Assembly (NCBI RefSeq): GCF_009497155.1
Contig: NZ_WINI01000003.1
Coordinates: 248,001 to 312,000, forward strand
Reading direction: 5' to 3'
DNA: 64,000 bases
From: Glaciimonas soli
GTDB lineage: Bacteria; Pseudomonadota; Gammaproteobacteria; Burkholderiales; Burkholderiaceae_D
The notes under the pieces were generated by a model. It saw only the letters and a program-made list of their open reading frames with translations, did not search any database and was not told the DNA's origin. Numbering within the stretch: the first letter of the stretch is position 1; each line of letters opens with the position of its first letter. Shown one piece after another: positions 34,672 through 44,709 of this stretch. The translations under genes and the position numbers were made by a program.

Positions 34672-34676
34672 GTTAC

Positions 34677-35480
34677 TTAAGTTAATGCTCCCACCACCGC
34701 CGTTAACATGCTGATCGTTCCACCTTCAATCCCATCTACCGCAATGGAAATTTTTTCATCGTCATGTTGACAACCGATTACGTATAACAAAGGAAGAAAA
34801 TGCTCAGCCGTCGGCACGGAAAGTGCGGCATCCTGTCCTAAATCTTCGTACGACACCACCTGTTGCACATCATTGTTGAGCAAACTGGCGCGTATCGTGT
34901 CATTGAAGCGCACTGCCCAATCCGGTGCTGGCGCATTTTTATCCCACGACATCATGCGCAAGTTATGCACCACATCGCCGCTACCGATAATCAAGACACC
35001 TTGCTCACGTAACACAGCCAGTTTTTGACCGAGTTCAAAATGAAATTGGGCGGGTTTGGTGCCATCAATACTCAATTGGATCACGGGCACGTCTGCGTGC
35101 GGAAATGCCTTGATCAGCACTGACCATGTTCCATGATCTAAACCCCATGCGTGATCCAGATGCACTGGCACCGGCGCTAACAATTCCGCTATCTGCACAG
35201 CCAGTTCAGGATCGCCTTTCGCCGGATATTGCACATCAAATAAAGCCTGCGGAAAGCCGCCAAAATCATGGATGGTTTTTGGCATGGCCATCGCTGTTAC
35301 CGCTGTGCCGCGCGTATACCAATGTGCCGAAATGGCTAAAATCGCTTTCGGTTTTCTCGCCGCAAGGCTACGCCCCAGTTGTTCCCACGCGGCGGTATAT
35401 TGATTGTCTTCCAGCGCATTCATCGGGCTGCCGTGACCGAAGAAAACAGCTGGCATACGAGAGGAAGTATCTTGGCTCAT
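34677..35480 (-). CDS. ygiD: Class III extradiol dioxygenase, 4,5-DOPA dioxygenase (YgiD) family
   Basis: The 267-residue protein has the family N-terminus PAVFFGHGSPMNAL, SAHWYTRG, HAWGLDHGTWS and SGDVVHNLRMM, which supply the metal-binding histidines. YgiD/DODA proteins cleave catecholic substrates such as L-DOPA; the natural substrate here is unknown. The start MSQDTSSR follows GAGAG. It lies between rsmI and kynA on the same strand. Confidence 0.9.
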   Translation of the reverse strand: MSQDTSSRMPAVFFGHGSPMNALEDNQYTAAWEQLGRSLAARKPKAILAISAHWYTRGTAVTAMAMPKTIHDFGGFPQALFDVQYPAKGDPELAVQIAELLAPVPVHLDHAWGLDHGTWSVLIKAFPHADVPVIQLSIDGTKPAQFHFELGQKLAVLREQGVLIIGSGDVVHNLRMMSWDKNAPAPDWAVRFNDTIRASLLNNDVQQVVSYEDLGQDAALSVPTAEHFLPLLYVIGCQHDDEKISIAVDGIEGGTISMLTAVVGALT

Positions 35481-35516
35481 GTAGCTCTCACTTAGCAATT
35501 GGGTAGATATATATTC

Positions 35517-36458
35517 TTATTCGCCGTTGTCTGCATTTTTCAACGCTAATGCCCGCTCATACAGGGCATTTTTCTTTTGTCCGGTAATCTGCGCTGCCAA
35601 TGCAGCCGCCTGTTTGACGGAGAGTTCGGCCAATAGTATCTGCAACACGCGATCGCTTTCTGCGGCATCATCTTCTTGCGCTGGTGCGGCTTCGATCAGG
35701 ATCACGAATTCGCCCTTTTGCCGCATCGGGTCTTGCGCCAGCCAAGCGGATGCTTCTGACAATGGACAGCGGTGGATAGTCTCGAATAGTTTGGTCAATT
35801 CGCGCGCCAGCACGATTTGTCTGGTCGGGCCAAATGCCTGATGCAAAGCGTCCACGGTTTCGATAATCCGGTGCGGCGCTTCGTACAATACCAAGGTCGC
35901 AGCAAGATTAACTAAACCAGTCAACACCGTTTCACGTTGCCTTGCTTTGCTCGGTAAAAAACCGACGAAGTGGAATTGGTCATGCAATAGACCGCTCACG
36001 GATAATGCGGTAATCGCTGCCGATGCTCCCGGCAGCGGAATTGCGCGACATCCGGCCTTCAATACTGCATCGACTATTCGCGCACCGGGATCGGATACCG
36101 CAGGTGTGCCAGCATCGGAGACCAAAGCAATCCGTTCACCGGCCTGCAAACGCGCCACGATTTTTGCGGCGACTTCGTTTTCGTTGTGCTGATGTGCGGC
36201 CAATAAAGGTTTGGACAAACCATAGCGATTGAGCAAATGCGCGGTGTTGCGCGTGTCTTCGCAAGCGACCGCGTCGACCAGAGACAATACATGCAGCGCG
36301 CGCAAGCTGATATCACAGACATTCCCGATTGGTGTGGCTAGCACATATAATGTTGATGCCGGATACGCTTGCTGCGCAGTCTGCGCAATCAGTTCTGGCA
36401 ACATCGGTAGGGTTGTAGGAGAAAAACTTGCGGATGAGTTTACGGGTGAGTCATGCAT
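35517..36458 (-). CDS. rsmI: 16S rRNA (cytidine1402-2'-O)-methyltransferase RsmI
   Basis: RsmI methylates the ribose of C1402 in the decoding centre of 16S rRNA using S-adenosylmethionine. Motifs are LYVLATPIGNVCDIS, ACEDTRNTAHLL, LVSDAGTPAVSDPGARIV, PLPGASAAITALSVSG, FVGFLPSK and the C-terminal helical part. The start is set at MHDSPVN, with an in-frame alternative 12 bp upstream. It is divergent from lpoA with only 33 bp between starts, as in the E. coli yraL-yraM pair. Confidence 0.95.
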   Translation of the reverse strand: MHDSPVNSSASFSPTTLPMLPELIAQTAQQAYPASTLYVLATPIGNVCDISLRALHVLSLVDAVACEDTRNTAHLLNRYGLSKPLLAAHQHNENEVAAKIVARLQAGERIALVSDAGTPAVSDPGARIVDAVLKAGCRAIPLPGASAAITALSVSGLLHDQFHFVGFLPSKARQRETVLTGLVNLAATLVLYEAPHRIIETVDALHQAFGPTRQIVLARELTKLFETIHRCPLSEASAWLAQDPMRQKGEFVILIEAAPAQEDDAAESDRVLQILLAELSVKQAAALAAQITGQKKNALYERALALKNADNGE

Positions 36459-36491
36459 GAAAATTATCACTTCTTGGATGGGGAGCTAAAT

Positions 36492-37667
36492 ATGTTACGT
36501 AAGTTGCGGCTGTCACTGTTCCTGTCGTTCCTAAGTGTTTTATATGGATTGTGCCTGCCTGCGATGGCAAACACAACCAAGACTGAAGCAAAAGCCGAAC
36601 TTGAGCCAATTGCCAATCAACTCCCCAATGGCGCCATTCCTTTGGCAAGCATTGCTTTATTGCTACCAGCACGCAGCAGTTCGTTAGGCCGCGCCGCCGA
36701 TGCGTTACGCGCCGGCTTTTTAGCCGCGTACGAACGAGATCATAGCGGATTGGCCATTACCGTCATTGAAGCCGCCGATACAGCCCAAGATATGTTGAGT
36801 GCGTATCATACTGCCAGTCAGAAATTCGATATTCTGGTCGGCCCTTTATCACGTACCGGTATCACGGCTATCGCACAAAGTGGCAACATCTATAAACCAA
36901 CAATTGCCTTGACCCTGCCTGAGTTACCGGCAGATAAAAATGCCACACTCTCACGTCAATTGTTACCGATTGGATTATCAATTGAGACCGAAGCGCGCCA
37001 GGTAGCCAGATGGATCGCAGATCAGCGAGGACAGGGCAAAGTGCTGGTGGTTGCCGCTGGCGCCAGCTGGCAGCATCGTATTGCCGGAGCCTTTATGCAA
37101 GAGGCCGCCAATGCTGGTCTGGATACAGAGTTGGTCGCCAGCGACCTGAAGAGCGATACCTTGGACAAGCTCAAACAAAGGGTTGAGACTGAAAAGCCGC
37201 GCGCGCTATTTTTGGCGCTTGATGCTGACCAGGCCACACAAGTGCGCAGCGCACTTGGCTTGTTTAGTGATGCAACGCCTACGTACGGTATTTCGCAATT
37301 GAATCCAATCGCCCGCACGGACAATCAAGCCATTCCCGACGAGGATAGAAAAACAGAACTGAATGGCATTCAATTGGTGGACATTCCCTGGCTGTTACAA
37401 CCCAATCTTCCTGCGGTGATGGCGTATCCTCACCAGGTTGCAGACGCTGGACACCAACGCAATGCCGATCTGGAGCGCTTGTATGCATTAGGTATAGACG
37501 CATTTAACGTCGCGCGTGAAGTCGCCCTGCAGCATACGGCGTTTCAAATTAATGGTGTCACTGGTAAATTAAGGATAGATTTCGGGCCAAACCGCTCTAC
37601 CTTTGAAAGAATTGAGCCGACCGCCATTTACCGTGATGGCGTCGTGGTACCGCTGGAGGCTCGTTGA
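36492..37667 (+). CDS. lpoA: Penicillin-binding protein activator, LpoA/LppC family
   Basis: LpoA-type proteins activate the peptidoglycan synthase PBP1A. The 391-residue call has a signal peptide and a periplasmic binding-protein fold (ASIALLLPARSSSLGRAADALRAGFLAAY, DILVGPLSRTGITAIAQSG). The start at MLRKLRLS follows GGGGAGC at good spacing. No lipobox Cys is evident at the signal-peptide end, and the N-terminal TPR part of E. coli LpoA is missing, so this is the shorter form. The next gene overlaps it by 4 bp. Confidence 0.85.
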   Translation: MLRKLRLSLFLSFLSVLYGLCLPAMANTTKTEAKAELEPIANQLPNGAIPLASIALLLPARSSSLGRAADALRAGFLAAYERDHSGLAITVIEAADTAQDMLSAYHTASQKFDILVGPLSRTGITAIAQSGNIYKPTIALTLPELPADKNATLSRQLLPIGLSIETEARQVARWIADQRGQGKVLVVAAGASWQHRIAGAFMQEAANAGLDTELVASDLKSDTLDKLKQRVETEKPRALFLALDADQATQVRSALGLFSDATPTYGISQLNPIARTDNQAIPDEDRKTELNGIQLVDIPWLLQPNLPAVMAYPHQVADAGHQRNADLERLYALGIDAFNVAREVALQHTAFQINGVTGKLRIDFGPNRSTFERIEPTAIYRDGVVVPLEAR

Positions 37668-38038
37668 TACTAAAGAAATTATTTAGCCCGCGTCAAATCA
37701 GTGGCAACCTCGCCGAAGATCAGGCACTGATTCACCTTCAGCAAAAAGGATTGCAGCTGGTCACACGCAATTTCCGCTGTAAAGGAGGTGAAATTGATTT
37801 GATCATGTCTGAACCTCACAAAGCTGCGAATCTGGTTTTTGTCGAAGTCCGGCAACGCGCTGATCAGCGACATGGTGGCGCGGCCGCCAGTGTCACAACC
37901 ACGAAACAACGCCGGTTGATAATTGCTGCGCAGTTTTTTTTGCAACGTTACCGGGAGCCTCCGGCTTGCCGGTTTGATGTGATTGCTATCGAAAGTGAGC
38001 AGATCAACTGGATTAAAAATGCATTTGACGCATATTAG
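37664..38038 (+). CDS. yraN: YraN family protein (UPF0102)
   Basis: The 124-residue protein has the nuclease-like core GNLAEDQALIHLQQKGL, NFRCKGGEIDLIM and LVFVEVRQR, a predicted PD-(D/E)xK endonuclease fold with E-x-D and E-x-R residues. Its cellular role is not settled. It starts with TTG inside the lpoA stop region, with GGAGG five bases upstream, so it depends on translation of lpoA. Confidence 0.93.
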   Translation: MILKKLFSPRQISGNLAEDQALIHLQQKGLQLVTRNFRCKGGEIDLIMSEPHKAANLVFVEVRQRADQRHGGAAASVTTTKQRRLIIAAQFFLQRYREPPACRFDVIAIESEQINWIKNAFDAY

Positions 38039-38048
38039 TTCGACTTAA

Positions 38049-39387
<1,339 letters not shown>

Positions 39388-39393
39388 GCTACC

Positions 39394-39419
39394 TCCCTCT
39401 CTTGCTTGCGGGAGAGGGA
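39394..39419 (+). terminator. Hairpin after dolP
   Basis: TCCCTCTC and GAGAGGGA form perfect 8-bp arms 6 bp after the dolP stop. No T-run follows, so termination efficiency is uncertain. Confidence 0.5.
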
Positions 39420-39454
39420 ATATTCAGCGGTCAGCGCATCTTGCTACGGATCGC

Positions 39455-39460
39455 TATAAT
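39455..39460 (+). promoter_or_regulatory. Possible -10 element upstream of the TlpA-like gene
   Basis: TATAAT at 39455-39460 is a perfect -10 hexamer 33 bp before the ATG. The -35 is weak (CAGCGC at 17-bp spacing), so this is only a candidate promoter. Confidence 0.35.
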
Positions 39461-39492
39461 GGTCTTTTGTACTCCCTGCACTGGTTATCACT

Positions 39493-40023
39493 ATGTCATC
39501 CCATACTACATCAGCAACATCGCACAAGCCGCTTTGGGTCAAACTCATCGCTGCAGTTGTCGTCATTGCGATTGCCTTGTTCGTGACAATGTCGCTGTCC
39601 AAAACCAATCCGGCTCCGGATGTCACTTTCACCAATTTAAAGGGTGAACAAATCTCGCTGAAAAGCTTGCGCGGCAAAGTGGTGATGGTCAATTTCTGGG
39701 CAACCAGCTGCACTACCTGCATCGGCGAAATGCCGCAGATGGTAGACACTTACAATAAATACAAAGGCCAGGGTTTGGATTTCGTCGCCGTCGCGATGAA
39801 TTACGATCCGCCAAATTACGTGCTCAACTATGCTGATACGCGTAAATTGCCATTTCAGGTCGCACTCGACACCAACGACAAATTGGCACAATCTTTCGGC
39901 GATGTTAAATTGACACCAACCACTTTCGTGATCGACAAACAAGGCAACATCATCAAACGTTATGTTGGCGCGCCAGAATTTGCCGAGCTGCATAAGTTAT
40001 TGGATAAGGCATTGGCGGCGTAA
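39493..40023 (+). CDS. TlpA-like membrane-anchored thioredoxin
   Basis: The 176-residue protein has one N-terminal anchor (about 16-36) and a periplasmic thioredoxin domain with the active-site motif CTTC in FWATSCTTCIGEMP, followed by the cis-Pro region LTPTTFVID. TlpA/ResA relatives reduce disulfides in envelope proteins, often for cytochrome maturation. It stands alone, followed by a strong terminator. Confidence 0.9.
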   Translation: MSSHTTSATSHKPLWVKLIAAVVVIAIALFVTMSLSKTNPAPDVTFTNLKGEQISLKSLRGKVVMVNFWATSCTTCIGEMPQMVDTYNKYKGQGLDFVAVAMNYDPPNYVLNYADTRKLPFQVALDTNDKLAQSFGDVKLTPTTFVIDKQGNIIKRYVGAPEFAELHKLLDKALAA

Positions 40024-40061
40024 TACGCAATTCAAACAAGTCGCGCCAATTTCAACAAAAA

Positions 40062-40101
40062 AGCGTAGCGTGTGAACGAATTCACACGCTACGCTTTTTT
40101 T
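40062..40101. terminator. Strong bidirectional intrinsic terminator
   Basis: AGCGTAGCGTGTGAA and TTCACACGCTACGCT form a perfect 15-bp stem with a 4-base loop, flanked by T-runs on both strands. It lies 39 bp after the thioredoxin-like gene. Confidence 0.93.
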
Positions 40102-40110
40102 GTTGGGGGC

Positions 40111-40257
40111 TAAGCGAGACCAAATAATCATCTTGAATATAACTGCGTCATTCCCGCGGACGCGGGTATCCATGTTGCGCAACTTTATCCAACCTGGATA
40201 CCCGCGTGCGCGAAGATGACAGCGATATTTTTCAAATCGATTATTTGGTATTACTTA
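40111..40257. repeat. Intergenic palindromic repeat, family 2, copy 3
   Basis: This element has about 40-bp complementary arms (ACCAAATAATC and GATTATTTGGT) around CGTCATTCCCGCGGACGCGG and CCCGCGTGCGCG. It lies between the terminator above and the marR stop. Confidence 0.8.
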
Positions 40258-40264
40258 ATTCTGA

Positions 40265-40771
40265 CTATCGCGAAGTCGCCGCGCGTGAAGCGGTATCGTA
40301 TAAGCCCGATGCAGTACGCAACAATTTCGCGGTTTCACCTAAAGTCTGATTGGATAATCCGGTGTCAGCCAATAATGTAATCAAACATTCCTCTCGCACT
40401 TCACGGTATTTCTGACACAACGCAACACCACTTTCGGTCGCAGAAAAAAAAGCTTCTTTACCGACTTTTTCGCTTTTGACATAGCCGGTTTTAACCAGTT
40501 TCTTCAGGGCGTAACTGGCAACATGTGTATCTTCAATATTGAGCACGAAGCAAATATCGGCCAGTTTTTTCTTCCGTTCGCGATGACAAACGTGATGCAA
40601 CAACGACACTTCTACCGGTGTCATATCTTTCACGCCAGCTGCCGACATGCAACGTGCCATCCAGCGATTGAAAGCGTTTCCTGCGATGATGAGAGCGTAT
40701 TCCAGTTCGGATAATTCCGCGCTGCTTTCAGACGCCAAATGCGATGAAGAGACAATTTTCGAAGTATTCAT
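40265..40771 (-). CDS. MarR-type winged-helix transcriptional regulator
   Basis: The 168-residue protein has a winged-helix MarR-like core (MTPVEVSLLHHVCHRERKKKLADICFVLN, then DTHVASYALKKLVKTGYVKS) and terminal dimerisation helices. It is divergent from pxpBCA, so it may control that operon, possibly in response to an amino acid derivative. A perfect 20-bp palindrome lies between its start and pxpB. The ligand is unknown. Confidence 0.82.
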   Translation of the reverse strand: MNTSKIVSSSHLASESSAELSELEYALIIAGNAFNRWMARCMSAAGVKDMTPVEVSLLHHVCHRERKKKLADICFVLNIEDTHVASYALKKLVKTGYVKSEKVGKEAFFSATESGVALCQKYREVREECLITLLADTGLSNQTLGETAKLLRTASGLYDTASRAATSR

Positions 40772-40900
40772 TCTGAATTTTTGGCCTTATAACTATTACC
40801 TAAGTGCAAGCCTGAAGTATAACGCCCTTAAAGACACTAAATGCTCATGTTTTTTTAACAAAGCAGGCGTAATAATATCCAAATAAAAAACTATTTACAT

Positions 40901-40920
40901 ATAAATTATTGATAATTTAT
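40901..40920. promoter_or_regulatory. Perfect A+T-rich dyad, candidate MarR operator
   Basis: ATAAATTAT and ATAATTTAT are exact complements separated by TG, giving a 20-bp palindrome 130 bp upstream of the marR-type gene and 184 bp upstream of pxpB. Size and symmetry match MarR-family operators. Confidence 0.55.
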
Positions 40921-40955
40921 CTTTGATGAGTATTATGGCAAGATGCTTCACTTAA

Positions 40956-41069
40956 TTAGGACTTGCGCAAAATTGCTCCAGCAACGTATTTGCAAACCCT
41001 GCCCGCGGACAGTACTGTTCTGTACAACGCAGGCACAACGCTGCTGGGGCGGTTTTGCGTAACGCCTAA
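40956..41069. repeat. Intergenic palindromic repeat, family 1, copy 6
   Basis: The 114-bp element has outer ends TTAGG/CCTAA and arms with GCGCAAAATTGCTCCAGCA paired to TGCTGGGGCGGTTTTGCG. The core is GACAGTACTGTTCTGTAC followed by GCAGGCACAACG. It ends 34 bp before pxpB. Confidence 0.78.
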
Positions 41070-41103
41070 ATGACACATCACTCTTTGCGCAGAAAGAAGT
41101 CTC

Positions 41104-41778
41104 ATGACGCCACATTCGCCCGCTGAACGCCATAAGCCACAGATAGATGCCCTCGGCGAAGGTGCGTTGTTATTTAACGCAGGTGCGCACGCCACTATGG
41201 CATGTCAACAACGTCTATGGGCCATCGCGGCACAAGCAGCATCCTGGCCGTACGTGCGGGATGTCGTGCCGGGCATGAATAATTTGACGATTTTGTTTGA
41301 TCCGCTGGCAGCCGATGCCGATGATTTGACGGGCAAATTGATCCGCGCCTGGGATGCTGCGACCGTTAAAACGAAAGCCGGGCGTCTGATCGATATTCCG
41401 GTGATCTATGGCGGCGCACATGGGCCTGATTTGGCGGCGGTTGCAGCGCACACTGGCCTTGCGGCCAGCGAAGTAGTCAAGCGTCATACCGCGGCGGAAT
41501 ATATTGTGTATTTTCTGGGTTTTCAACCCGGCTTTGCTTATTTAGGTGGACTTGATCCCACGCTGGCAACACCACGCCACAGTGAGCCGCGCTTAATGGT
41601 GCCAGCAGGTTCGGTCGGAATCGGCGGTAGTCAGACCGCGATTTATCCTGCGGCATCACCGGGTGGCTGGCAGTTGATAGGACATACTGATTTGCGCTTA
41701 TTCGATCCCACCAGTAACCCGCCAACATTGCTGCAACCCGGTGATCGGGTGCGGTTTGTAGCGGCGGAGATATTGTGA
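41104..41778 (+). CDS. pxpB: 5-oxoprolinase subunit PxpB (KipI family)
   Basis: PxpB works with PxpA and PxpC to hydrolyse 5-oxoproline to glutamate using ATP. The 224 residues contain the family blocks NLTILFDP, YIVYFLGFQPGFAYLGGLD, PRLMVPAGSVGIGGSQTAIYP and PGGWQLIGHT. The pxpC ATG shares its first base with the stop codon. It is the first gene of the operon. Confidence 0.95.
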   Translation: MTPHSPAERHKPQIDALGEGALLFNAGAHATMACQQRLWAIAAQAASWPYVRDVVPGMNNLTILFDPLAADADDLTGKLIRAWDAATVKTKAGRLIDIPVIYGGAHGPDLAAVAAHTGLAASEVVKRHTAAEYIVYFLGFQPGFAYLGGLDPTLATPRHSEPRLMVPAGSVGIGGSQTAIYPAASPGGWQLIGHTDLRLFDPTSNPPTLLQPGDRVRFVAAEIL

Positions 41779-42809
41779 TGAGCACTGACGATAACACTCA
41801 AGCCGCAGTTCCAGTCGCCATTCAGATCATTCGGGCTGGCAAGTTGAATTCGGTCCAAGATGCCGGACGCAGCGGTTTCCGCCATTTAGGAATTTGCCAG
41901 GCCGGCGCGTTGGATAACGTCGCTCTGTCGATTGCCAATCGTCTGGTTGGTAACGTCATTGATACTGCAGCATTGGAAATTACAATGGGGCCTTGCGTTT
42001 TGCGCTTCGCCACCGATACACGGATTGCCTTAGGTGGCGCAGACTTCGCAGCCACATTGGATGACAAACCATTAGCGCCCTGGTGGAGCGTGCAAGTGCG
42101 CGCAGGACAAACCTTGACACTCAATGCCGCCCGCCATGGCATGCGTGCCTATGTTGCCATCGCTGGTGGTATCAATGTACCAAAGCAACTCGGTTCCTGC
42201 TCAACCGATATCCAGGCCGGATTTGGCGGTCATCAAGGACGTCCATTGCAAAATGACGACCAACTTGTAACTGGCGCGGCAATTGATGCGATAGGCCAGG
42301 AAACACAGCGCTTGCATGCGGTACCCAATTTTGGCGTGCGCCCGCCAGGCTGGTATCAAAACAGCGATGACGATGTCGTGCAAATTCGTGTGATTCCTGG
42401 GCCGGAATACGCGCTGTTCACCGCCGCCGCGCAAAAAGCTTTCTGGAGTAGTCAGTGGACACTGACATCACAAAGCAATCGCATGGGATTTCGCTTATCC
42501 GGCCCGGAATTAAAGACTAAAAAAGCCGTCGATTTACTTTCGCACGGTGTGCTACCGGGCGTGATACAAGTTCCCCCATCAGGGCAGCCAATTGTGCTCA
42601 TGGCCGATGCGCAAACCACTGGCGGCTATCCAAAAATCGGCGTCGTGATTCAGGCCGACCTGGCACGGCTGGCACAATGTCGTTTTAATCGAACGCTGCA
42701 GTTTGTCACGTGTAGTATTGAGCAGGCGCGTCAGGAATTAAATAATGACACCTTGTTTTTAGAGCAAATCGCGCAGGCCATGACATGGCTGCGCCCAACA
42801 AACAAGTAG
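41778..42809 (+). CDS. pxpC: 5-oxoprolinase subunit PxpC (KipA/biotin-dependent carboxyltransferase family)
   Basis: PxpC is the second regulatory or catalytic subunit of prokaryotic 5-oxoprolinase. The 343 residues have VQDAGRSGFRHLGICQAGALD, LEITMGPCVLRF, YVAIAGGI, RVIPGPEY, SNRMGFRLSGP and PPSGQPIVLMADAQTTGGYP. The ATG at 41778 lies in TGATG and a GTG three bases earlier is possible. It is coupled to pxpB and followed by pxpA after 21 bp. Confidence 0.95.
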   Translation: MSTDDNTQAAVPVAIQIIRAGKLNSVQDAGRSGFRHLGICQAGALDNVALSIANRLVGNVIDTAALEITMGPCVLRFATDTRIALGGADFAATLDDKPLAPWWSVQVRAGQTLTLNAARHGMRAYVAIAGGINVPKQLGSCSTDIQAGFGGHQGRPLQNDDQLVTGAAIDAIGQETQRLHAVPNFGVRPPGWYQNSDDDVVQIRVIPGPEYALFTAAAQKAFWSSQWTLTSQSNRMGFRLSGPELKTKKAVDLLSHGVLPGVIQVPPSGQPIVLMADAQTTGGYPKIGVVIQADLARLAQCRFNRTLQFVTCSIEQARQELNNDTLFLEQIAQAMTWLRPTNK

Positions 42810-42830
42810 TAGAATCATTGGAGTCAACAC

Positions 42831-43706
42831 ATGGCTAAAGCAAAAGATATTGCGGCTAATTTAGCAAAGCTTGAAGACACCAGGCAAAGTAGCAACTACG
42901 CGCACCTCAGTGTTGACTTAAACGCTGATCTCGGCGAAGACTGCGGTGCGAATGACGAAGCATTGCTAGCCTTGGTCAGTTCCGCCAATATTGCTTGCGG
43001 CTGGCACGCTGGCAATGCCATGCTGATGCAGCAGTGTGTCAGTTGGGCGATACAACATGGTGTTGCTATCGGTGCGCACCCAAGCTTCCCCGATCGTGAC
43101 AATTTTGGTCGCACCGAAATGCAATTGCCGCCGCAAGAAATCTACAGCGGCATGCTGTATCAAATCGGCGCATTGTCCGCGATTGCGACTGCACAAGGTG
43201 CCCGCCTGGCGCACGTCAAACCGCATGGAGCACTGTATAACCAAGCGGCACGCGACCCGGTTTTGGCCGATGTGATTGTGGCAGCAGTACGCGATTTTGA
43301 TCCTACACTAGCGTTGTTCGGTCTCGCCAACAGTGAATTAATTCACGCTGCCCAACGTGCTGGCTTAAGCGCCGTTGAGGAGGTTTTTGCCGATCGTGGC
43401 TACAACCCGGATGGCAGCCTGGTTAAACGCGGCACGCCGGGCGCATTGATCGAGGATGAAGAGCTGGCCCTGGCACAAACCATGAGTATGGTGCGCGATA
43501 GTAAAGTGCAAGCCGTCGACGGCAGCTTTATTCCATTGACGGCGCACACCGTGTGTTTGCATGGCGATGGTGCTCATGCGCTGGCGTTTGCCAAACGGAT
43601 ACGCTCCCATTTACAAAAAGAAGGCATCATTATCAGCGCGATGCACGAATCACAGAATATCGCTTCCAGCGTCGATCATTTCTCGCTGTTCCCATTACTG
43701 ACATAA
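42831..43706 (+). CDS. pxpA: 5-oxoprolinase subunit PxpA (LamB/YcsF family)
   Basis: PxpA belongs to the LamB/YcsF family of metal-dependent enzymes. The protein has [65 protein letters not shown] and LHGD. The first about 27 residues before [10 protein letters not shown] are an extra leader compared with E. coli PxpA; the ribosome site GGAG lies 10 bp before the chosen ATG. It closes the pxpBCA operon. Confidence 0.95.
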   Translation: MAKAKDIAANLAKLEDTRQSSNYAHLSVDLNADLGEDCGANDEALLALVSSANIACGWHAGNAMLMQQCVSWAIQHGVAIGAHPSFPDRDNFGRTEMQLPPQEIYSGMLYQIGALSAIATAQGARLAHVKPHGALYNQAARDPVLADVIVAAVRDFDPTLALFGLANSELIHAAQRAGLSAVEEVFADRGYNPDGSLVKRGTPGALIEDEELALAQTMSMVRDSKVQAVDGSFIPLTAHTVCLHGDGAHALAFAKRIRSHLQKEGIIISAMHESQNIASSVDHFSLFPLLT

Positions 43707-43784
43707 TCTAATTAGAAATCAATCTAAATCACCGTAGCATCTCATGCTATTGTTATCAATCACTCAACAGCTTCATAGAACATC

Positions 43785-44549
43785 ATGTGTCAGTTATTAG
43801 GAATGAACTGCAACGTCCCCACTGACATTGTGTTCAGCTTTACCGGGTTCGCCATGCGTGGCGGACAAACCGATCATCACAGCGATGGTTGGGGTATTGC
43901 ATTCTTTGAAGGCGCCGGTGTGCGTCATTTCGTCGATCACCAAGCGGCCATCTCATCGCCGGTGGCGGAATTGATACGCAAATTTCCGATCAAATCCAAA
44001 AATGTGATTGCTCATATCCGCAAAGCCACACAAGGTCAGGTTGCGCTGGAAAACTGCCATCCGTTCGTACGCGAATTATGGGGACATTATTGGGTGTTTT
44101 CGCACAATGGCGATTTGAAAGAATTTGCGCCGCGCCTGAATGGGCCTTATCGTCCGGTCGGCAATACCGACAGTGAATTGGCATTCTGCTACATCATGCA
44201 GGAGCTGCGCAATCGCTTCGGCGATACCTTACCGAGCATCACCGCACTGACGGCAGCGTTGCGTGAATTAACCAGTGAGATCGCACAACACGGCACTTTC
44301 AACATGATGCTGTCAGATGGCTCTGCACTGTTTGTCCATTGCTCAACCAATTTGTATTATCTGGTGCGCCAGTTTCCATTTGCCGAAGCAAAGTTATCGG
44401 ATGAAGACGTCACGGTCGATTTTTCTCAAGTCACTACACCTAAAGATAAAGTCGCCGTCATTGTCACTGAACCGCTCACCACCAACGAAACCTGGCATAA
44501 ATTCGGTGAGGGTGAATTGAAGGTGTTTGTTGATGGTGATGTTTTATAG
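43785..44549 (+). CDS. yafJ: Class II glutamine amidotransferase (YafJ family)
   Basis: The 254-residue protein is an N-terminal nucleophile amidotransferase: MCQLLGM exposes Cys2 after Met removal, and the active site includes RGGQTDHHSDGWG and HIRKATQG, then FSHNGDL. It consists only of the glutaminase domain. Partner and substrate are unknown; YafJ proteins remain poorly characterised. It stands alone, downstream of pxpA by 78 bp and followed by a REP-like hairpin. Confidence 0.9.
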   Translation: MCQLLGMNCNVPTDIVFSFTGFAMRGGQTDHHSDGWGIAFFEGAGVRHFVDHQAAISSPVAELIRKFPIKSKNVIAHIRKATQGQVALENCHPFVRELWGHYWVFSHNGDLKEFAPRLNGPYRPVGNTDSELAFCYIMQELRNRFGDTLPSITALTAALRELTSEIAQHGTFNMMLSDGSALFVHCSTNLYYLVRQFPFAEAKLSDEDVTVDFSQVTTPKDKVAVIVTEPLTTNETWHKFGEGELKVFVDGDVL

Positions 44550-44582
44550 CTAGAATTTAATAACTAATGTGATGCACACACC

Positions 44583-44614
44583 GCCGTCATTCCCACAAAC
44601 GCGGGAATGACGGC
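44583..44614. repeat. Short REP-like hairpin, family 2 core only
   Basis: GCCGTCATTCCC and GGGAATGACGGC form perfect 12-bp arms. The sequence matches the inner part of the family 2 elements but lacks long arms. It lies between the convergent amidotransferase and BMP-family genes and may serve as a terminator. Confidence 0.75.
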
Positions 44615-44709
44615 AATCTGTTTTCGAAAATAGTGGCGATTTAATTAAGCAGTGAACAGCTCTGCGTGAGAAGGCGCTACGCTTTTCCGACCGACAAAAA
44701 CGCGATGAC

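Larger units (their letters stand above)
34292..34676. other. Intergenic region upstream of kynA
   Basis: No gene is supported in these 385 bp. They contain two exact TTTTTTGGCAAA motifs (34461 and 34551), a related TTTTTATGGCAAA (about 34496), and a family 1 palindromic repeat at 34583-34671. Together these suggest a regulated kynA promoter region. Confidence 0.55.
40772..41103. other. Divergent intergenic region between marR and pxpB
   Basis: No gene is supported in these 332 bp. The half nearer marR is A+T-rich and contains the 20-bp dyad at 40901-40920. The half nearer pxpB contains the family 1 repeat at 40956-41069. Promoters for both genes must lie here. Confidence 0.6.
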
